Assembly (NCBI RefSeq): GCF_040954835.1
Contig: NC_090704.1
Location: 40,800,979 to 40,864,978, forward strand
Reading direction: 5' to 3'
Source: Lepisosteus oculatus
Taxonomy: Eukaryota; Chordata; Actinopteri; Semionotiformes; Lepisosteidae
DNA: 64,000 bases
The first letter of the stretch is position 1, and each line of letters opens with the position of its first letter. The notes under the pieces were generated by a model. The model was not told the origin of the DNA. It ran no database searches and worked only from the letters and a program-made list of their open reading frames with translations. Positions 59,801-64,000 of the stretch are shown piece by piece. Made by a program: the position numbers and the translations under genes.

Positions 59801-62800
59801 TTTTACCTTTCAAGAGCTGAAAGCAAATTTATACACAGCTCAATTCAATTGAATTCAAATCGACTGTGATTCAGAACACAGCTGGAGTAAAAATCAGAAC
59901 AGAGAGTGTTCCTCCAGGGCCAGGATAAGGAGTCCTACTGGTCTTTATACTGTAGGTCAAGTTTTGAACAGAAACTCAAGCATAGGTTAGGAGGAATGTT
60001 GATCACTGGCAAAAATTCAATTTTACAAACTCCAGTATTAAAAGAACTTAAATGACCCAGAAGCATGTTCACAGAATGGCAAATTTGAAACAGGAGAATT
60101 AGAACTAATTCTACTGCTACTGATATAACAAAAGTAAAATGAAGATAACTGCTCATACACATCAGGAATGCAGTTATGAGAAAATACTTGAAGTTTTTCA
60201 CATTCCAAAACCTACACTGTACTGTCTATGCGGAATTTACTGAGGATATTATTCAATAACTCAGATAAGGAACATTTGGCAATATTTATAATGTAGCATT
60301 TCAAAGATGAATAGATTCAAAATGAAACTGCAGAAAAACAACTAAATTACAATACACTGTTTATATGAAAGAGTTGCAATATCAACATAAGGCACTCAGA
60401 AAGATTTATTTTCAAGAACCTTTTTGAAATCTTAAGAATTTTAAATCTTAAAATGAGAATTCATTCGACCTTGCCTTTTAAAGATTTATTTTCAAGAACC
60501 TTTTTGAAATCTTAAGAATTTTAAATCTTAAAATGAGAATTCATTCGACCTTGCCTTTTACTGAAAGACCATAATTATAGTTCTGCATTATCCAATTAAA
60601 CTGCATTTTTTTTCAGCAACTAAAATCATGCAAGGTTTTAGCCCCCATGTACTAATAATTTTATACAGCTAACCAAATCCTCATTTGCCAATTAGCAATT
60701 TCAATTAATCTCATTTAACTAAGACGATTAGCACACTCTTTCTAGCACCTCAACAAGGATAATAATATTACCACCTGCATATAATTAGGTGTCAACAATT
60801 CCTAATGACCCGAGATCTCACAATCCAAAAGTGTAAAAATAAACATACCTACATACAGTCTGCATTACATCAGTCTTTAAGACTAGGCACTCAGTAAGTA
60901 CAGTTACAACCAAAAGAAAAAAGGACTGAACAATCATTTTAAACATCAAGCGTTAATGGAATTTACATCTTGAATTACATGTTACTGGAGTACTCGATAA
61001 AAACAATTGCAGATGGAAAGTATTCAAAGTAATCTTAAAATGAATTTTTAAAGCATTTGAAACTTTGACAATACCACGAGAAATTACTTTTGAAAAAGAA
61101 ATGCTGATGTCAATTACTTTTTTTTTAATAACTTGTAATTTAGGACAGCTATCAGTTCATCAACTTGGCTCGCTGCTTTGCCTCTTATTAGCAATGAGCA
61201 CTGTGTGCGCTTTCTTCCAAAATCTATGCATCATCTGCCACATGCCCTGCTGTGCTCACTTGTGGAGGAGAGATACACTCCTCACTGCCATCAGCTCACA
61301 GAGACAAGTTACAGAGGTCACTGCTGCACTGCCTTTGCTGAGTAAACCCTACTCGACAGCAGGACAGCCAACACAATGTCGCTTGAGTTACTTCAGCCCC
61401 AATCAGTTAAGGACATAAGCCCTCCAATGAAACAATGATGTCTGCACTAGAGGGCTCAGCTTGCATCCAGAACAACAACCTGCCTTACTTGGCTGAGCTA
61501 CCCATGGGGACAACTTTCTTTAAAGGTTACCTTGTTGGAAAGTTTAAATCAGTCTCCTAATATAATGGAATTTCAAATGTTATTGTTTCCAAGACAACCC
61601 AATGGCTACACGTTTTGAGCTATTTGTCATTTTTGTACAGCTCAACACCATGTCTAGGTATTGGCCATGGGTAAATGCCTAAAAAGCAGCAAACAACTGT
61701 ATAACACAAAATACCTCGGGGGTTCTAAACTCTGATTAAAATGCTAAACAACTAAAGACATTACGTGGCTGCCCAACACTTCTCACACCTGCTCTCGCTC
61801 AGATTTTCTCATCTGGCGTTTCGGCATCTCAACCACTTGCGACCACATCAGGGATGATGTGTGGCATTTACTCGGAAAATCTGCTCTTTCGGCGAGAAGC
61901 CATTACCATTCAAATCAGTAGCGAGCCGCAGAGCGGAAAATTATTTGGAAATACCACTGTTGCAAATAGTCTTGTTAAATAATCACACTCTAGACAGAAC
62001 CCGTAAACTCCACAGGCTGATATACAGGGAGAACCCAACAGAGTCACGAAACCAACCCCTCATAGACTTTCTGGTCATAGAGCTGACATCCGAAATTATT
62101 TTTAGGTCCAGCCTCAGACTTCAAAACACCTCGACTCTTAAGAGGTAATAAAACCACAGCTGTAAAAATGTAATGGGGATATTACATGAATGAGTGAGCT
62201 AGAATCTACAGGTGCAAGGAGGCACTTGCTGTGCTCTAGCAGATGTGTCCATTGAGACTCTATAAATCAAATGCAAAGCTTAAAATGCATAAATGACACT
62301 TGGGAACTTGTGGTGTCATCCCCTTAAAAACAATCCTCATATAGCTTTTTGTAACTCTTCATAAGTGCAATATTATGACTGGAGCTGTTACTCTTGCAGT
62401 GACAATTTCATGCTACTGAATCATGTGAACGTTTCTTGGGTCTTAATTAGTAAGACTATTCCAGCCTACTCTAGCTAACCAATTTGAGAAACTATATAAC
62501 ATCCAGAGCTCTACACCAAAGCTTGCAGAAACTCCTCGACACTTAAATGTAATGAACACAGAGTTGCAAATATCAGATCAAAGACTTAAAACACCCCTAA
62601 GGCTTAAAAACACTCTGTCTTCAGTTAAATTACTACCCATCTACTAAGGGAATTCAATACTGAAGTTTACAGAAGTTCAAGTTCATATTCAAAATATTCA
62701 AAGCAAGCCTAGTCTCCTAAACCTAAATGCAGAGGCCAGCATTCAAAATGAGATCTGACAAGTTATTTGTACAACTTTAATATAAGAGCCCTTGATTTAA

Positions 62801-63647
62801 ATTCTACTACTCGATATCCTAACTCTGTTTGCCTTTCATTTCCCCCATAGAAGATGATATGATGTAAAACGGAATTCTAATTCGGGTGCCAAGAATTTGA
62901 CAATCATATTGCTGATAAGTTTTCTAAACACGACATGCCAAACAGATTGCTGAAAAAAGAACATCCAAGCTTAAGTGGCCAATCACCTTTGATACTGTGG
63001 CAGCTGCTGCTCAAACCATATAATGAAACATTAATACAAAGCTATGATACTGGCCTAACCACAGAACACATCCAATGTATTTCCCCAGCCACTATCTATG
63101 ATCTGAAACTGATGTAGTTAAGTCCATCTGCACTCCCTCTTTGTATGGTAATCTGGTCGCAGTGCCACTAATTATACGCCTGTCATATGAATGTCTAACC
63201 CAGCTAGCAAAGACTTAATTAAAAAAAACATTTAGCTTAATCAAAATGTCAATAATCCTATTACTGCAGGAATCTTGAGCCGTCATATTATAAACAATAA
63301 GGTGGATTTAGTCCAGAATTATTGATGGACACTATGCAGGAAAACCATATAAATTCAGATTTTATTTTAGTACCTTTATTTTTTTTTTAAATAAGGTCAT
63401 GATAACTTTCATAAGAAAATGTTTTTTTCTGGGATCGATTTAAATAGCTGTGAACCACCAATTACATATTATTTATGTTCATGCAGTAAAAACATTCCTG
63501 GTGACTAAATTCACCTACCGGAAAACCAGATGATTCACTTTGAATTGGGTCTCAATCACGCCTGTAGTCCGAAGCCGCACTCTCAGCACATCTGTCTCAG
63601 TGGGTATGTACTCGGGGGCAATGATCCGATTCATGTTGTCAAAGAAA
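47686..63647 (-). CDS. gnav1: Heterotrimeric G-protein alpha subunit, Gv class, 3' five exons
   Basis: GTP-binding signalling subunit coupling receptors to effectors. Exons high to low: 63647-63519, 54773-54644, 54054-53983, 52007-51920, 47876-47686 (stop TGA), frame kept. Together they encode about 202 C-terminal residues; the N-terminus and P-loop are beyond the right edge. Visible: switch I with catalytic Arg ([15 protein letters not shown]), [12 protein letters not shown] (G3/switch II), FLNKID (G4) and TTATDT (G5). The C-terminus LEAVSLL differs from Gi (CGLF), Gq (YNLV), Gs (YELL) and G12 (MLQ). With no Cys at position -4 it should be pertussis-toxin insensitive. This points to Gv, the fifth metazoan G-alpha class kept in fish and lost in tetrapods. 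Class assignment is inference; G-alpha identity is firm. Confidence 0.78.
47877..51919 (-). other. 4-kb last intron of gnav
   Basis: AT-rich unique-looking sequence with only short ORFs. No recognisable transposon head or tail and no RNA gene seen. Confidence 0.5.
51920..54054 (-). CDS. gnav1: gnav split exon pair (alpha-3 helix and NKxD motif)
   Basis: Exon 54054-53983 (72 bp) encodes [19 protein letters not shown] and on to TSM. Exon 52007-51920 (88 bp) encodes [19 protein letters not shown] and on to LPQYR. In Gi genes, as recalled, this region is one exon of about 154 bp; here a 2-kb intron falls between TSM and ILFLN. Both ends have good splice sites (GTAAGT; TTTACAG). Confidence 0.88.
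52008..53982 (-). other. 2-kb gnav intron dividing the NKxD exon region
   Basis: No coding signal. 52.73-53.45 kb is a stretch with many short AT/homeodomain-like cores and no visible repeat family, a candidate conserved non-coding element. The remainder is unremarkable. Confidence 0.4.
54644..54773 (-). CDS. gnav1: gnav exon with switch II
   Basis: 130 bp, same size as the Gi counterpart. It encodes [20 protein letters not shown], then [20 protein letters not shown]. The catalytic Gln of GGQ is intact. The exon ends after SSM before GTGAGC. Confidence 0.92.
59609..59814. repeat. tandem duplication, 2 x 103 bp
   Basis: Unit 59609-59711 is repeated at 59712-59814 with one visible base difference (GGTACAGGG against GGGACAGGG). 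In the large gnav intron. Confidence 0.9.
60401..60560. repeat. perfect tandem duplication, 2 x 80 bp
   Basis: 60401-60480 is repeated without change at 60481-60560; the unit starts AAGATTTATTTTCAAGAACC. In the large gnav intron. Confidence 0.93.
63519..63647 (-). CDS. gnav1: gnav exon with switch I
   Basis: 129 bp, entering in phase 2 and ending in phase 2 at TTTTCCG|GTAGGT. It encodes [20 protein letters not shown], then [10 protein letters not shown]. The Arg that is the ADP-ribosylation/catalytic Arg of other G-alphas and the Mg-binding Thr of switch I are both present. Exon length equals the matching Gi exon. Confidence 0.9.
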
Positions 63648-63699
63648 CTGTGGAGGAACAGCAAAATTTTAAGTAATAGGCTGGACAAAGATGGTCTCT

Positions 63700-63765
63700 C
63701 TCCTGAAGAAGGCTCAATAGAAGAAGCACTTTGTGTTTTACAGCACAGAATTAACCTTTTCTTGT
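63700..63765 (+). repeat. fragment of the fold-back MITE in gnav
   Basis: CTCCTGAAGAAGGCTCAATA then TTTGTGTTTTACAGCACAG, matching the right arm of the element at 30.1 kb. Confidence 0.5.
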
Positions 63766-64000
63766 TGCTTTGCAGCCAATGAACATGAATGCATAGTCTT
63801 AAAGATAGTCTCTTGTTGTCCCACTTTAGGTGGATGATAAGAGGGAGTCTGTCTAATTTCAAAATGAACAGTCTTGTTAGGAGCAAGTCTGGATAAATTA
63901 AAAACCATATGACTTTCCAAAACTTTTCTTAGCTAGGAAAATAAATCCATTTAAGACAATTTATACCACCTTGATAGTTTAAGAACGTCTTTCTAATTTT

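Larger units (their letters stand above)
54774..63518 (-). other. 8.7-kb intron of gnav
   Basis: No coding exon. Low in clear transposon copies over long stretches and rich in TAATTA/ATTAA-type cores. It holds repeat fragments (59268-59430, 59878-59940), two tandem duplications (59609-59814, 60401-60560), a 12-G run (58645-58656) and several chance ORFs (the longest at 56314-56778). Conserved enhancers are possible but not shown. Confidence 0.5.

Noticed and set aside
1-64000. CRISPR arrays, operons, phage or endogenous viral genes
   Set aside because: No regularly spaced repeats, no bacterial gene order and no recognisable gag, pol or env text.

Overview
The window is nuclear DNA from a vertebrate, almost certainly a ray-finned fish. 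The genes have many short exons with GT-AG introns, and introns and spacers carry 5S-rRNA-derived SINEs, tRNA-derived SINEs and the fish-type dispersed repeat that begins with CCATCCATCC. A G-alpha gene of the Gv type, which land vertebrates lack, supports a fish. Single-copy genes in ancestral order suggest a holostean (gar or bowfin) or another early-branching lineage, but the species cannot be fixed from sequence alone. There is no prokaryotic, CRISPR or phage content.

Layout. (1) 1-17.7 kb, minus strand: the 5' third of rnf213 (E3 ligase/AAA+ ATPase), 19 coding exons from the start codon at 14,717 to the left edge, about 1,530 codons. A candidate interferon-responsive promoter lies near 17.65 kb. 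(2) 17.7-22.4 kb: spacer with repeats. (3) 22.4-31.3 kb, minus strand: complete slc26a11 (sulfate/anion transporter with STAS domain), 15 coding exons, 582 codons. (4) 31.3-33.7 kb: head-to-head promoter interval with two CLEAR/M-box-like sites. (5) 33.7-39.4 kb, plus strand: complete sgsh (lysosomal heparan N-sulfatase), 8 exons, 509 codons. (6) 43.1-44.6 kb, plus strand: npb (neuropeptide B precursor), 2 coding exons, 134 codons. (7) 47.7-64 kb, minus strand: the 3' five exons of a G-protein alpha subunit best assigned to Gv (gnav), with long introns and its 5' end beyond the right edge.

The sgsh / slc26a11 / rnf213 block has the same order and relative orientation as human 17q25.3. A sulfatase that releases sulfate in lysosomes and a sulfate transporter share one divergent promoter interval, so coordinated control is plausible. 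All exon coordinates were placed by hand from splice signals, reading-frame continuity and family resemblance. In the four genes every exon junction listed keeps frame.

Most worth a second look: paired ISRE cores at the rnf213 promoter, paired M-boxes between sgsh and slc26a11, the Gv subunit with a split exon, a nested 21/84-codon repeat in rnf213, a perfect 27-bp hairpin in an sgsh intron, a fold-back MITE family, and two fresh tandem duplications in a gnav intron.
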